A stretch of DNA of 64,000 bases from Durusdinium trenchii (Eukaryota > Sar > Dinophyceae > Suessiales > Symbiodiniaceae), in the NCBI GenBank assembly GCA_963970005.1, contig CAXAMN010028972.1:1-64000 (forward strand), read 5' to 3'. Shown here one piece after another: positions 22,389 to 31,530 of the stretch (its first letter is position 1; each line of letters begins with the position of its first letter). Under the pieces are notes generated by a model that saw nothing but the letters and a program-made list of their open reading frames with translations, was not told the DNA's origin and did no database searches. The position numbers and the translations under genes were made by a program.

Positions 22389-23152
22389 CCAGTCCTGCAT
22401 CCAGAGATACTAGCGTTCTTTCACAGGCCACTCTGCATGACACAGTCCGCCAGATTCTGTCTTTCGGAGAGATTGATGAACGTGAGGTCACTTTCGCTTC
22501 CACCGCTGGTGACATCCCAGGCCATGCCATCATCTCCCATGTCCTTCGACAGAATTCGACCATTATATGCAAATGGCGTGAGCGCATCTTTGCAGAGCTC
22601 TCTACTGGAGGACGGCTGTTTTCCGAGGTCATTCCACCTGATGAGGAGGTCTCTGCTACCATCCCCTTCACTGCTTGTGAGGAGGAAGCACCAGCTGACA
22701 TTGTGTGTGGATCCATGACCTTTGAGCAGTTGCGACAAGTTCCAACCTTTCTCGAGGCCCTCACCTTCGTTGAACAGCACCACAAGCAAATGAGAGCCTG
22801 TGAAGATGTGACAGTCTCTGCTGCACTTGCATGGGAAGCACCGGCAATGGTCTTCAACATTCAGATTGTCCGCGATGATCCAATTGGGTGCCTGCAAACT
22901 CTGCTTGATCAGCTTTTCCCAAGGAAGTACCAGGTCTACATCAGCCCGGTCAAGCTACCCCGTGTAGCCAATGGACCCCTCATCCTGGTCAGAGAGTTTG
23001 ACCGTTCGTCTGATGCACTCGTCCTCATCACAAGCAATGCTGATGCAGTCGGTGTCCATGTCAAGACTGTGCCTCGGTCGCTTTCTGCGGCCACTGTGTG
23101 TGTGCTGCCTGCTGGTGCGCCTCTTGATGCACAACTACCACCCGATCGTTGA
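22385..23152 (+). CDS. unknown LINE protein, 255 aa
   Basis: This frame starts at the ATG that overlaps the methyltransferase stop (ATGA) and ends at TGA 23150-23152. The protein is soluble-looking, acidic in the first half and beta-rich in the second (VFNIQIVRDDPIGC, YQVYISPVKLPRVANGPLIL, DALVLITSNADAVGV). No family is recognised. The end looks artificial: the +1-shifted frame continues at once as HNYHPIVENSVYCHTGDILT, so the true product may extend into the next segment by a frameshift, or this copy carries an indel. Its position between methyltransferase and ORF1-like protein suggests a structural or accessory role. Confidence 0.7.
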   Translation: MTSPASRDTSVLSQATLHDTVRQILSFGEIDEREVTFASTAGDIPGHAIISHVLRQNSTIICKWRERIFAELSTGGRLFSEVIPPDEEVSATIPFTACEEEAPADIVCGSMTFEQLRQVPTFLEALTFVEQHHKQMRACEDVTVSAALAWEAPAMVFNIQIVRDDPIGCLQTLLDQLFPRKYQVYISPVKLPRVANGPLILVREFDRSSDALVLITSNADAVGVHVKTVPRSLSAATVCVLPAGAPLDAQLPPDR

Positions 23153-23507
23153 AAACAGTGTCTACTGCCATACTGGGGATATCTTGACGGTCGCAAAAAT
23201 TGAAGCTCCAGTGCACGCAGGCGGGCACCACCTCGCTGATCGTGTCGATCCACTACAATCAGGTGCCTCGTTCAGCCAACGAGCTCAATTCTCAGCCAGA
23301 ACACATGGATGGGCAGCGTCGGATGAACTCTTGGCCGGTCTTGGCCTCTTGCAGCAACTTGCCCCTGAATTTCTGCACTCTTTTGGCATTCAGATGTGGC
23401 GGCCGGGGCTCGTCGAGTTCGAGGAAGGACCTTTTGGGGAGATGCATTTTGCCCCTACTGGGCTGTCCTGTCTCATTCTGCTAGTCGGAGCGCATTCGGC
23501 GTCTTGA
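23131..23507 (+). CDS. frame-shifted continuation segment of the LINE polyprotein
   Basis: Between the 255-aa frame and the ORF1-like frame there is no ATG-initiated frame of its own, but one frame is protein-like throughout: HNYHPIVENSVYCHTGDILT, SDELLAGLGLLQQLAPEFLH and QMWRPGLVEFEEGPFGEMHF, ending at TGA 23505-23507. It joins the upstream frame by a +1 change near 23130-23152 and the downstream frame by another +1 change near 23484-23507. By position it corresponds to the N-terminal half of the first Ulp1-like unit. Frame damage, programmed shifting or assembly indels could each explain it. Confidence 0.5.
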
Positions 23508-23523
23508 CCGTGTTCGCATTGCC

Positions 23524-26205
23524 GTGAGTGGTTTGCCCCAACATGCAGCGCAGAGGGTCGCCATGATCACGTGCCGTCTCTTGGATGTAGCGCCACATCG
23601 CGCCGCTTTGGACTTTGGTTTTGTGCAGGCCACGCCACATATGTGTGGTTGGACTATCCTCTTTCGCCTATTTGCCAGAGCGGAGGCCTTGGATTACTTG
23701 CCTGATCAGAGCTATTTGTGGTCCATCTTGACTCCCAACGAGCAGAACATCATCAACCAGGTCCTTGCTGCCTCTCAGAACCAATGGCTTGCAGTGAGTC
23801 AGGATGCTGCGTTGCGTGGTTTTGCATACAACATGCGACTCCAGTTCTTCATTGGGCTTGCCCTTCAGGCTCGGAATGTCGATGCTGTCACCACGCATCC
23901 TATTCAGGTCTCTTTTGGCCCTGTCTTGCCTGACACTGGTTCTTCGCCTAGCCAGCCAGTCCTTCCCCTCCCTGCTCCGCTACCAGATGGGCAAGGGAAC
24001 CATCGTGATGGTGCCACGCAGATCGAAGCAGATGATCGGATTCTTTCTCGCTTGCAAGCTTGTGGTGACAATCCTGGCTGGCTGTTTTCTGACACGTTGG
24101 ATTTTCTTCCCGACAGACTTCGAGACAGGGCTCCACATGTACTTTTTGCACCACCAGCAGAATGGAATCGGCTCCAGCACACGATCAGATTCTACAATGA
24201 CTACAAGTGTGACATCTCAGGGTTCACCTCTGTGCTGCTCTTTCTCAACTGGGACAACCATTGGCTCCAGTGTGAGATCCATCAGGAGAGTTGGGAGCAC
24301 AACATTGTTGTCTACGCACCGGAGGTTCTCAGATCTCATGTCCAGAGCCTTGCAAGTGATCTCGCTGCCAGCCTGATCCCAGCTGACACAGTGCTGCGTA
24401 CTCATTTTGTTTCGCACAACCCTCCCACTCATGTGTGTGGATGGACGCTGCTGTTTGCAATCTATCGGCGGTTTGGTACCATCATGCAAGCTCCAAGTCC
24501 ACCCCAGCTGAACACTTTGAGGAACAGCAATCATGCACCCTGGCACATTTGGATTCAGCAGCACGCTGCTTTGCAGTGGGGCCTTTCTATCCCACAAGAC
24601 CTCCGGTCATTCGCTGCCACAGGTCTGATCCAGCATCTGTTGCGCATCAATGAGGGCAGATTCCCTCCACAGTTTGCTGCTGCTGGTGCCGTTGAGAGCA
24701 AGTCCACAGCCAATACAGCGGCGACTGTTGACCCCCTGTCGATCAACGACCCTTGGGCGCGCAAGAGCAACCCCTCCCGCTGGGAGGACCTTGTCCTCGA
24801 AAAGGCACACCCTTTCCACGACGAGAAGGGGGCAATCCTTCCCCAGCTACACCGGCTGCAGGTCACGGGGCACGACAGTGGTGTCATCCTCACGACAAAA
24901 CAGCACCTTCCCGACCTGGCCAAACTCGGCACCAAGCAGACTTTGGTCGCTCTGCTCCATCAGCTCGATGATGCCTCCAGGAGCGCACTGGGAAGCTCTG
25001 TTGCCGGACCATTCGAAGTCATCTTACATGACAAAGCCGTGCACCAGACGTTTAAACGCGTCACGCACGCTGTTCCGATCTCAGGCCGTTTTGCCTTCAC
25101 TTTGAAAGAGCCTGCATGTGAATTTTCCACTTCGGAAATCGCAGAGTTGGTCATCGAGCTCGACAGCAGGCTTATCTCAAAGGCCGAATTCGACACTGCG
25201 GCTGCGAGTCCTGTTTCCTTTTTTAAGGACCACATCATCAAGCACGTCCCCTCAATCAAGGACCAAGTGACACTGTACGGCTTTCGCCACAACCACCACC
25301 CGTCTGCGGGTAAGGGTGATGATATGTTGCAGATCGTCATCAAAGTCCCCAAAACAGCCAGGGGTACCCTGCTTGGCATCAGTGGCACTGAGTCGATTCT
25401 CATTCGTGACTACCTCAGCAAGAACACCAATATGATCGACATGACAGTTATCCCGCGCTTTTGGGATATCAATCAGAAGGGTCTTCGAGAGCTGCTCATC
25501 AGTGTCCAGGATGTCGTTGGTGCTGCGGGAGTCATGCTCACGCAGCGAGGCTTGGCCATTCGTGCGTGGGCAAAAGATGTCGCCACTGTTCGGAAGAAGA
25601 TCTTGCCCTCTGACCCGAGGCTTACAGAGACCAATCTCAACGTCGTGCCGCGCCTTGTCCTCGACTCCTCCGGGTGGCCACCCGGTGCCGCTGCCTCTGA
25701 CATTGTTGAAGCAGTGAACAAAGCGGTTGGCAGTGCGCCTGTGCCCACGCGCACATTCCGCTCAGCGGGAGTTCATGTGTGGCAATTGGGATTCGAAGCC
25801 CCTCCCAAAGCATCGGACTTCACCGTTAAGATCAATGGGGAGCTTTTTCAAATCCTGTTGACTCCATCGAGTGCCGCAGAGAAAGGTCAAGGAAAGGGGA
25901 AGGCATCCAAGAAATCTCTCAAGCAGAAGCAGAAGGACGAGGCCGATGCGTCAACTTCCTCTGTCGCTGCTCCACCCTCCTTCAACCCGGACCGACGCCG
26001 CCTCGATACACTCGAAGCCAAATTCGACACTCTCCAAGGGCAGGTCACTGGCATCGAGAAGAAGCAGAGTGTCATGGAAACTAAGCTCGACAGCCGATTC
26101 GACGACATCAGTGACACGCTTCGGCAGCTTCTCCAGATGTCCACTTCGCGCACTCACGAGAAGTCCGGGGAGTCTCCTCCCCCCAAGATTCCTAAGATGT
26201 CGTGA
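23524..26205 (+). CDS. ORF1-like LINE protein with duplicated Ulp1-like half-domain and coiled coil
   Basis: An 893-codon frame. The frame is open back to 23485; the codon at 23524 is GTG and the first ATG is 23563, so the real N terminus is probably upstream in a different frame. Residues near 41 (HMCGWTILF) and 305 (HVCGWTLLF) end two 52-residue stretches that align without gaps. The second unit also has HWLQCEI (H246) 59 residues before the cysteine, close to the His-to-Cys spacing of Ulp1/C48 proteases, but the expected Asp and oxyanion Gln are not in place, so catalytic activity is doubtful. The middle (about 420-780) is unassigned. A lysine-rich stretch lies at about 786-803 and a heptad-like coiled coil at about 824-870, ending before the TGA. 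Coiled coil plus basic region fits an RNA-binding, self-associating ORF1p. Confidence 0.75.
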   Translation: MSGLPQHAAQRVAMITCRLLDVAPHRAALDFGFVQATPHMCGWTILFRLFARAEALDYLPDQSYLWSILTPNEQNIINQVLAASQNQWLAVSQDAALRGFAYNMRLQFFIGLALQARNVDAVTTHPIQVSFGPVLPDTGSSPSQPVLPLPAPLPDGQGNHRDGATQIEADDRILSRLQACGDNPGWLFSDTLDFLPDRLRDRAPHVLFAPPAEWNRLQHTIRFYNDYKCDISGFTSVLLFLNWDNHWLQCEIHQESWEHNIVVYAPEVLRSHVQSLASDLAASLIPADTVLRTHFVSHNPPTHVCGWTLLFAIYRRFGTIMQAPSPPQLNTLRNSNHAPWHIWIQQHAALQWGLSIPQDLRSFAATGLIQHLLRINEGRFPPQFAAAGAVESKSTANTAATVDPLSINDPWARKSNPSRWEDLVLEKAHPFHDEKGAILPQLHRLQVTGHDSGVILTTKQHLPDLAKLGTKQTLVALLHQLDDASRSALGSSVAGPFEVILHDKAVHQTFKRVTHAVPISGRFAFTLKEPACEFSTSEIAELVIELDSRLISKAEFDTAAASPVSFFKDHIIKHVPSIKDQVTLYGFRHNHHPSAGKGDDMLQIVIKVPKTARGTLLGISGTESILIRDYLSKNTNMIDMTVIPRFWDINQKGLRELLISVQDVVGAAGVMLTQRGLAIRAWAKDVATVRKKILPSDPRLTETNLNVVPRLVLDSSGWPPGAAASDIVEAVNKAVGSAPVPTRTFRSAGVHVWQLGFEAPPKASDFTVKINGELFQILLTPSSAAEKGQGKGKASKKSLKQKQKDEADASTSSVAAPPSFNPDRRRLDTLEAKFDTLQGQVTGIEKKQSVMETKLDSRFDDISDTLRQLLQMSTSRTHEKSGESPPPKIPKMS

Positions 26206-26637
26206 CATGCCCGTGCAGGGCGCAGCATTGTGCAGCGGTGGCCCTTGGTCACCCGCCTTTCGTGTTCTGTGTCTGTCACGCAGGCCTGGACTTGGCCATG
26301 TGTCTGCGCCCTGCCGTTTTCTCCTGGGTTGCATCCTTGTCTGATGCTCATGTTTCAATTTGCTTTTCGTGTGAAGCCAATCGCTGCTTCCTTGATAAGT
26401 GTTACCCCTTGCCGCAATGGACTTTCTGTCTGTCTGTCTTTGCCATCTTGGTCCCTGTGTGTGTGTGTGTCCATTTGTGGCCGTGGGCCTGCCCTGGCAA
26501 GCCACTTCCAACTGTGCTCTCAGAGTGTGGCCTGCCGGATCACTAATTCGGAGGGCTGTTCTAGAAGTCACCAACACAACCTTGTGCAGCGCCGTCCAAA
26601 AGGGTGCATTTTGCGCTCGTTTCGCTTCGGTTCCTCC
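26203..26637 (+). other. in-frame TGA and open spacer between the two large LINE ORFs
   Basis: The ORF1-like frame ends at TGA 26203-26205. The same frame then runs without another stop through this spacer into ORF2 and on to 31431. The spacer reading is Cys-, Ser- and Leu-rich (for example CVCVSICGRG), unlike the flanking proteins, so it may be an untranslated linker that is open by composition. Readthrough would produce a fusion of more than 2,600 residues. A GTG at 26230 and ATGs in the spacer could serve as alternative starts. Confidence 0.6.
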
Positions 26638-29600
26638 ATGTCGTTCTTTCGAGGTGTCCCTCCTTGGGGCTTTATCCTTCATTTTCTTCCTGTTCACACC
26701 TCTTTGAGGGAGCCTTATGATTTTCGTTTGCGTTTTGACTTTGACCACACCCTAGGCTTTCCGGGAGAGGGTCCTGTCTATCCCCAGCCATGGTCGATTG
26801 CCACGATCAATATCGGGTCCCTCAAGACTTCCACTGTCTGGAGAACGTGCGAGGCCAATGTCACCTGTTTACAGGAAACGCGCATCGGCACTTATGGTTT
26901 ACATCATGCCTCCAAAACTGTTGAGCAACAGGGAACGTGCCTCTTCCATGGGCGTCCTCTCCCCGGGTTGTTGTCCACGCATGGAGTGACGAGAACTCCT
27001 CACGGAGGCGTTGCCATCCTTGCTGCCAGAGAACTTGCCACAGAATTTCGACCACAAGAAGATGCCACTGGGCTTTACGACCAGCTCTACGCAACACGAC
27101 GGGTCACTGCCTGCTGGGTTCAGGTTCAACCCACACTCAAACTGCTGGCCTTCTCCTTCTATGGTAAAACGGGTGCTTCTGCCGACAAAGCAATTTTGGA
27201 ATTTAATGACAACATCCTCAGGGACATCTTTACAGTTGCGAGCCAATTTGGCGAGGTTCCGATTGTCATTGCTGGTGATTTTCAAGTTGCACCTGAGCAC
27301 TACACAGCAGTTACGCATGCTGTTCACTATCATCAGTGGTGTGATGTTTTGCAGTCTGCGGACGACGATGGAGGGTTTAGACCACTTACCTTTTCATCCA
27401 ATGGGTGCTTCACTGGCCCTGGAGACGGATGCAGTAGCATTGATGGGATCATCACTAACTCTGTTGCATCAGCAGCTCTTACAAATGCCGAGGTCTTGCC
27501 GTACCACCGTGTCCAACATCGGCCTGTTCGCGCCTCGTTCAATTGGAAGGTTATTTGGCAAAGGGGTCATACCTTGTTCAAACCTGCCCCCTTTACCTTT
27601 CCACCATCCTTTTCGACTGACACCATGTGTGAGGATGTTTCCAGCTTGCATCATCTTACAGATGTTAACCAAATTTGGTCTGAAGCCAATCGGCAATGTG
27701 TGGATACCCTCACCCAGGCAGGTGCAGCCTGGGGGTCTGGCCCCAAACAAAGAGGAGTTCTTGTTCAAGCACGCCCCAAAAATGTTTGCCCAGGTCAGTG
27801 TCGCTCAGGCGCTGCCACGACCACACGCAGTTCTTGGCTCATTAATGCTTTGAAAAGCCTTTTAGAGATCCAGGCATTTCATTCACAAGAGATTTCTTCG
27901 GGGGTCAGGCATGTCATTGCTTGGAGAACCATTGTTAAAGCTTGGACTAGATTGTTCAAGCTGCGAGCACCTTGCTTGTGGCCCTGTCACTCATGGCCAA
28001 CCCTGGTTGAGATCACCGCTGCAATCCAATGGACCCAAGATGCACTTGCCACTTATGAGATCAAACTTAAGCTCCGGCGCATCCAGCGTTGGAAAGAAAA
28101 GATTCAAGATTCAGCGCGTATTGGGTCTGCCTTTGTCTATAGGCATTTGAAGAACAAAACAACCGAAGAGCCGCCGAACCTCGTCACCGATTGTTCGGGT
28201 AATATCATTGCGGCTCCTGCAGATGCCATTGCGGAAATCAACTCCCAGTGGGATGAGGTTTACAGCGTTAATCTCGGTTTTCCTCACCCCTTGAAAATGT
28301 TGGAAATTGTTTGGCCTCACATCCATCATTTCGCGGTTGATTACCCCGTGCCCAACATTTCTGCCAGGGCCCTTCAGGACGTTGTTAGATGCCGTAGGAA
28401 AGATGCTGCCCCCGGCCTCGATGGCTGGCGAACCATTGAAATGCAGATGCTGCCCGAATCTTGTTTCGAACCCTTCGCCCACATGTTTCGCCTCATTGAA
28501 GACACCAATGCAGGTCTTCCCAAGATGCTCGCTACGGCCAAGCAGATCATTCTCAACAAAAACGGAAGTTCCGAACCGTTACAAAAGAGACTGATCACGT
28601 TGTTGCCGGTCATACTACTCGCCTACACAGGCGCTCGTTTTCGACACTTGCGTGGCTGGCAAATGCAAGCGATGCCTCAGCAACTCCAAGGTGGCATCCC
28701 TTCTAGGCAGATGTCCGCGATCCATACCAACTTGGCCCTTACGGTTGAGCAGGCCAAATCCAAGGGTACGCCGCTAATTGGCATAAAAATCGACAAGGCC
28801 AAGTGTTTTGACCGCATCATCCCCCAATACGCTGGGGCTCTCATGCTTGCCTTCGGGGTCGCTAAGTCCATAGTTGCAGTGTTTCTCAAACTGTATGATC
28901 AACTTGATAAGCACTTGCAATTTAAATCATGGTTCGCACCTCAGCCTACGCATAGCCCCAACGGGGTGGCTCAGGGTTGTTCGCTATCCCTGGTGGCGAT
29001 CAATGTCCACATGAAAGTTTGGGTTCACTTGTTAGCTGTCCTCCCTGAGGTAACGGCCCAAGCGTTCGTTGACGATGCTTACCTATGGGTCAAGCTATTA
29101 CACCAGAGCAAACTCAACCTCGCCATCCAGATCACACAGGCATGGGACGATTTGGTAGGTCAAGCCATGAATTGGAGTAAGTGCACAGTGTGGGGATCCA
29201 CGGCGGCGGCCCGTAAATCTGTCCGCTCCTTGTTCCCTCAAATGCAATTTGCCCTGGAACTTGAGGTGCTTGGGGTTCAGATTCAAACCAGTGATAAGCT
29301 TACTACCCATTTTGGCGAAAAGAAACTTGCCAAGATCATTGCTGACATCAAGAATATTGCTGTTTTGCCCATCCCTTTGCGCCAGAAAGCACGTCTCTTA
29401 GGGGCCAAGGTCATTCCCCAATGTTCGTACGTAGCAGCTTTGAACCAGATCCCTGCCCGCATGATTGCGCGTATTCAAGCTGAGATTGTCAATGTTTTTT
29501 GGCACAAGAGACCTCACTGGAGATCAAGGTTCCTGGCGCTGGCCTTGCTCACGCAGCCACACCGTGTCGACCCAGTTTGCGCTCGCCATTACAATGTCAT

Positions 29601-31431
29601 TCTTGATTGCTATAGATACCTGCAAATGTTTCCAAATGAGCAACCTCGGTTCCGTGCTCTTTTGGCCAACGATTGTCATCAACGTGCCACCATTACCCAG
29701 TCTTTTCGCCAAGCCTTTCGGTTCTTTAGTTTTGACCTTGATCCGTCCGGTCTTATCTCGTTTCGTGGTCGGCCAATAGTTGATTTTTTGGCATTGTCCC
29801 TCAAGGATGTCAAGCCCATGTTGAAGCAAATGGCAGTGCAGGCGTGCTACGCCCAAGCTTCGCTGCAATCCAGGAAAGACTTGCAAGCACCTGCTGGCGT
29901 CATTGACCCGCATTTAACATGCCGTTTTCCCCAGGGCTCACCCACCGAAGCCTCCACCGAGGATATTCCCTTGCATGCTTACTTTGAGGCTCAACTCGTA
30001 GGTTGTGTTCTTACCAATGACCGATTAGCCGCAGCCAAGTTAGTTGATGAACCCAAATGTCGCATGTGTCATGCTGCCAAAGAGTCTCTACCCCACCTTG
30101 TCAGAGAATGTCCGGGCATTTTGAGTGACAACCCTCCGCCGGTCACCCATGATCTTGGTCGGAATTTTGAACTTTTGGGCATTGTCGAGCACCCGTGGTC
30201 CGTCTTCCGTGCACGTTGCCGAGTCTCCGACCCCATGAGCGTAGAGACCCCCGTTTGGTCTCCACCTTTTCAGATGCACGAACTTTGGACAGATGGGTCA
30301 GTGCAATGGCCTGAGCATTTCCTCATCATGTGTGCTGGGTTTGCCGTAGTAAATTGCATCGGGGATGTCATTTCTTCGGGCCCGGTACACCAATGGGCAC
30401 TGAGCAGCTACACAGCTGAGTTGTGGGCGGCTCTTGTTGCCTTTAGTGAATCAACTCAGCCAGTGCAGATCAACAGTGATTGCAAAATGCTTGTTGAGCA
30501 CATTTGCTCATTTGTTCAAACGCACCAAGTTGAATCTAGTTGGCCGCATCAAGCATGGTGGCGTGCCCTTGCCGCCACATGGGAAAAAAGAAAGTGCGTG
30601 TGTGAGACACCCCTGGGTGCCAAGTGGATCCCAGCCCACAAACTCGAGTCCATCCCAGAGCATATATATATGATTGATGAAGATATGGCGCGCGCCAATC
30701 ATTCTACTGTCATTGACATTGTATGCAACCGCAAAGCCGATCATGCTGCTAAGAGGGCGGCACTGAAGCACGCATTGATTGATCCTGCCCTCTATGATAC
30801 TTTGTGCCGTGCCGTTGAAGGAAGGCATGTTTGGCTGGCTCAACTTTGCAAGCTTTGTGGGCAGGATACCGCTGCCTACACTGAAGAAACCGATAACGAA
30901 CGCCTTGATGACAACCAACCTGCCCATGTACTGTTTCCTCTACTCCCTTGGGGGGCTCAAGAAAGTGACTACCCTGCGCGTTTTGGGAGTTCTTGGCCCG
31001 TGCAACCACCAAGAGGTTGGAAAACAGCCGTAGATGACTGGACTCAATTTGGTTGTTTTATTTCGAGCCTCCATTGGCGTGAACAAGCTGACCTGCGCAT
31101 TTCTTACAATGAACTCGCCATTCTTTTTGCTTATCGCAAATTCAAGTGTGAGTGCCTCAAAGACGAGTTTTGTACTTATGCACAGCTCACAGGATGGCTC
31201 AAAAATGCTTTTGCCGTGTGCCGCCGGCACCATGACCAAAGATTGTTTCCAGGTGAGCATGCTGGACACGTTGCCCACACGTGGGGTAAGTCCATGCCAC
31301 CAGGCTCCATTTGCGGTGGTCGGCCCTTTTTTTCGGATGCTGAACTGAGTTTCATGGTGGCCATTACAAAGCGCATAGCTGGCTCTTCTATGTCGCAATG
31401 GTGCTTCCCCGTCAAGGATCTGTTTGTGTGA
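26638..31431 (+). CDS. LINE ORF2: endonuclease, reverse transcriptase, RNase H
   Basis: A 1,597-residue protein from the ATG at 26638, chosen because it lies just before the first domain. The frame itself is open back to 26206. Endonuclease of the exonuclease-endonuclease-phosphatase family: N58, E80 (CLQETR), D214 (AGDFQ, where Asn is usual), D269 (SSIDGII) and H294. Reverse transcriptase: D719 (IKIDKAKCFD), Q779 (GVAQGCSLSL) and the FVDD pair D812-D813. A zinc knuckle of C-x2-C...H-x4-C type lies at about 1141-1160. RNase H: D1219 (WTDGS), E1261 (YTAEL), D1281 (NSDCK) and D1368 (NRKAD), the complete DEDD set. The last 220 residues, after RNase H, are Trp- and Cys-containing and unassigned. 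The domain order fits LINEs with an RNase H such as the I/R1-like groups. It performs target-primed reverse transcription. Confidence 0.93.
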   Translation: MSFFRGVPPWGFILHFLPVHTSLREPYDFRLRFDFDHTLGFPGEGPVYPQPWSIATINIGSLKTSTVWRTCEANVTCLQETRIGTYGLHHASKTVEQQGTCLFHGRPLPGLLSTHGVTRTPHGGVAILAARELATEFRPQEDATGLYDQLYATRRVTACWVQVQPTLKLLAFSFYGKTGASADKAILEFNDNILRDIFTVASQFGEVPIVIAGDFQVAPEHYTAVTHAVHYHQWCDVLQSADDDGGFRPLTFSSNGCFTGPGDGCSSIDGIITNSVASAALTNAEVLPYHRVQHRPVRASFNWKVIWQRGHTLFKPAPFTFPPSFSTDTMCEDVSSLHHLTDVNQIWSEANRQCVDTLTQAGAAWGSGPKQRGVLVQARPKNVCPGQCRSGAATTTRSSWLINALKSLLEIQAFHSQEISSGVRHVIAWRTIVKAWTRLFKLRAPCLWPCHSWPTLVEITAAIQWTQDALATYEIKLKLRRIQRWKEKIQDSARIGSAFVYRHLKNKTTEEPPNLVTDCSGNIIAAPADAIAEINSQWDEVYSVNLGFPHPLKMLEIVWPHIHHFAVDYPVPNISARALQDVVRCRRKDAAPGLDGWRTIEMQMLPESCFEPFAHMFRLIEDTNAGLPKMLATAKQIILNKNGSSEPLQKRLITLLPVILLAYTGARFRHLRGWQMQAMPQQLQGGIPSRQMSAIHTNLALTVEQAKSKGTPLIGIKIDKAKCFDRIIPQYAGALMLAFGVAKSIVAVFLKLYDQLDKHLQFKSWFAPQPTHSPNGVAQGCSLSLVAINVHMKVWVHLLAVLPEVTAQAFVDDAYLWVKLLHQSKLNLAIQITQAWDDLVGQAMNWSKCTVWGSTAAARKSVRSLFPQMQFALELEVLGVQIQTSDKLTTHFGEKKLAKIIADIKNIAVLPIPLRQKARLLGAKVIPQCSYVAALNQIPARMIARIQAEIVNVFWHKRPHWRSRFLALALLTQPHRVDPVCARHYNVILDCYRYLQMFPNEQPRFRALLANDCHQRATITQSFRQAFRFFSFDLDPSGLISFRGRPIVDFLALSLKDVKPMLKQMAVQACYAQASLQSRKDLQAPAGVIDPHLTCRFPQGSPTEASTEDIPLHAYFEAQLVGCVLTNDRLAAAKLVDEPKCRMCHAAKESLPHLVRECPGILSDNPPPVTHDLGRNFELLGIVEHPWSVFRARCRVSDPMSVETPVWSPPFQMHELWTDGSVQWPEHFLIMCAGFAVVNCIGDVISSGPVHQWALSSYTAELWAALVAFSESTQPVQINSDCKMLVEHICSFVQTHQVESSWPHQAWWRALAATWEKRKCVCETPLGAKWIPAHKLESIPEHIYMIDEDMARANHSTVIDIVCNRKADHAAKRAALKHALIDPALYDTLCRAVEGRHVWLAQLCKLCGQDTAAYTEETDNERLDDNQPAHVLFPLLPWGAQESDYPARFGSSWPVQPPRGWKTAVDDWTQFGCFISSLHWREQADLRISYNELAILFAYRKFKCECLKDEFCTYAQLTGWLKNAFAVCRRHHDQRLFPGEHAGHVAHTWGKSMPPGSICGGRPFFSDAELSFMVAITKRIAGSSMSQWCFPVKDLFV

Positions 31432-31530
31432 CTTCCTTTTTGTGTACAGTGGACATTTTCGATGGCCATGCAGTGGAAAGCTGCTGGCTACGCGTGAACC
31501 AGATCGGGAGCTGATCGCGCGAGTGAGGTA
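31432..31530 (+). other. LINE 3' end
   Basis: The 99 bp after the ORF2 stop, ending GCGCGAGTGAGGTA directly against the right target-site duplication. No poly(A) and no simple-repeat tail are present, so the reverse transcriptase probably recognises a specific 3' sequence or structure. Confidence 0.75.

Larger units (their letters stand above)
20573..31530 (+). mobile_element. full-length LINE carrying a DNA methyltransferase
   Basis: A non-LTR retrotransposon of 10,958 bp bounded by a perfect 19-bp target-site duplication. It has no long terminal repeats and no poly(A) tail: the 3' end is GAGTGAGGTA. The 5' leader is 151 bp and the 3' leader 99 bp. Coding order is C5 DNA methyltransferase, unknown 255-aa frame, ORF1-like protein with coiled coil, then endonuclease, reverse transcriptase, zinc knuckle and RNase H. 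All four ORF2 enzyme centres and all methyltransferase motifs examined are intact, and the duplication shows no mismatch, so insertion was probably recent. Two apparent frame changes (about 23.14 and 23.49 kb) and one in-frame TGA (26203) leave open whether this copy is fully active. From memory, retrotransposons with captured methyltransferases have been reported in Symbiodinium, so the gene content has a precedent. The exact family of this copy cannot be named without a search. Confidence 0.93.

Noticed and set aside
25951-26748. 265-codon minus frame
   Set aside because: It lies antisense to the end of the LINE ORF1-like gene and the spacer, with no recognisable domain.
20573-31530. LTR retrotransposon or DNA virus integration
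   Set aside because: No terminal repeats, no integrase, protease or capsid motifs. The endonuclease-RT-RNase H order and the target-site duplication fit a LINE.
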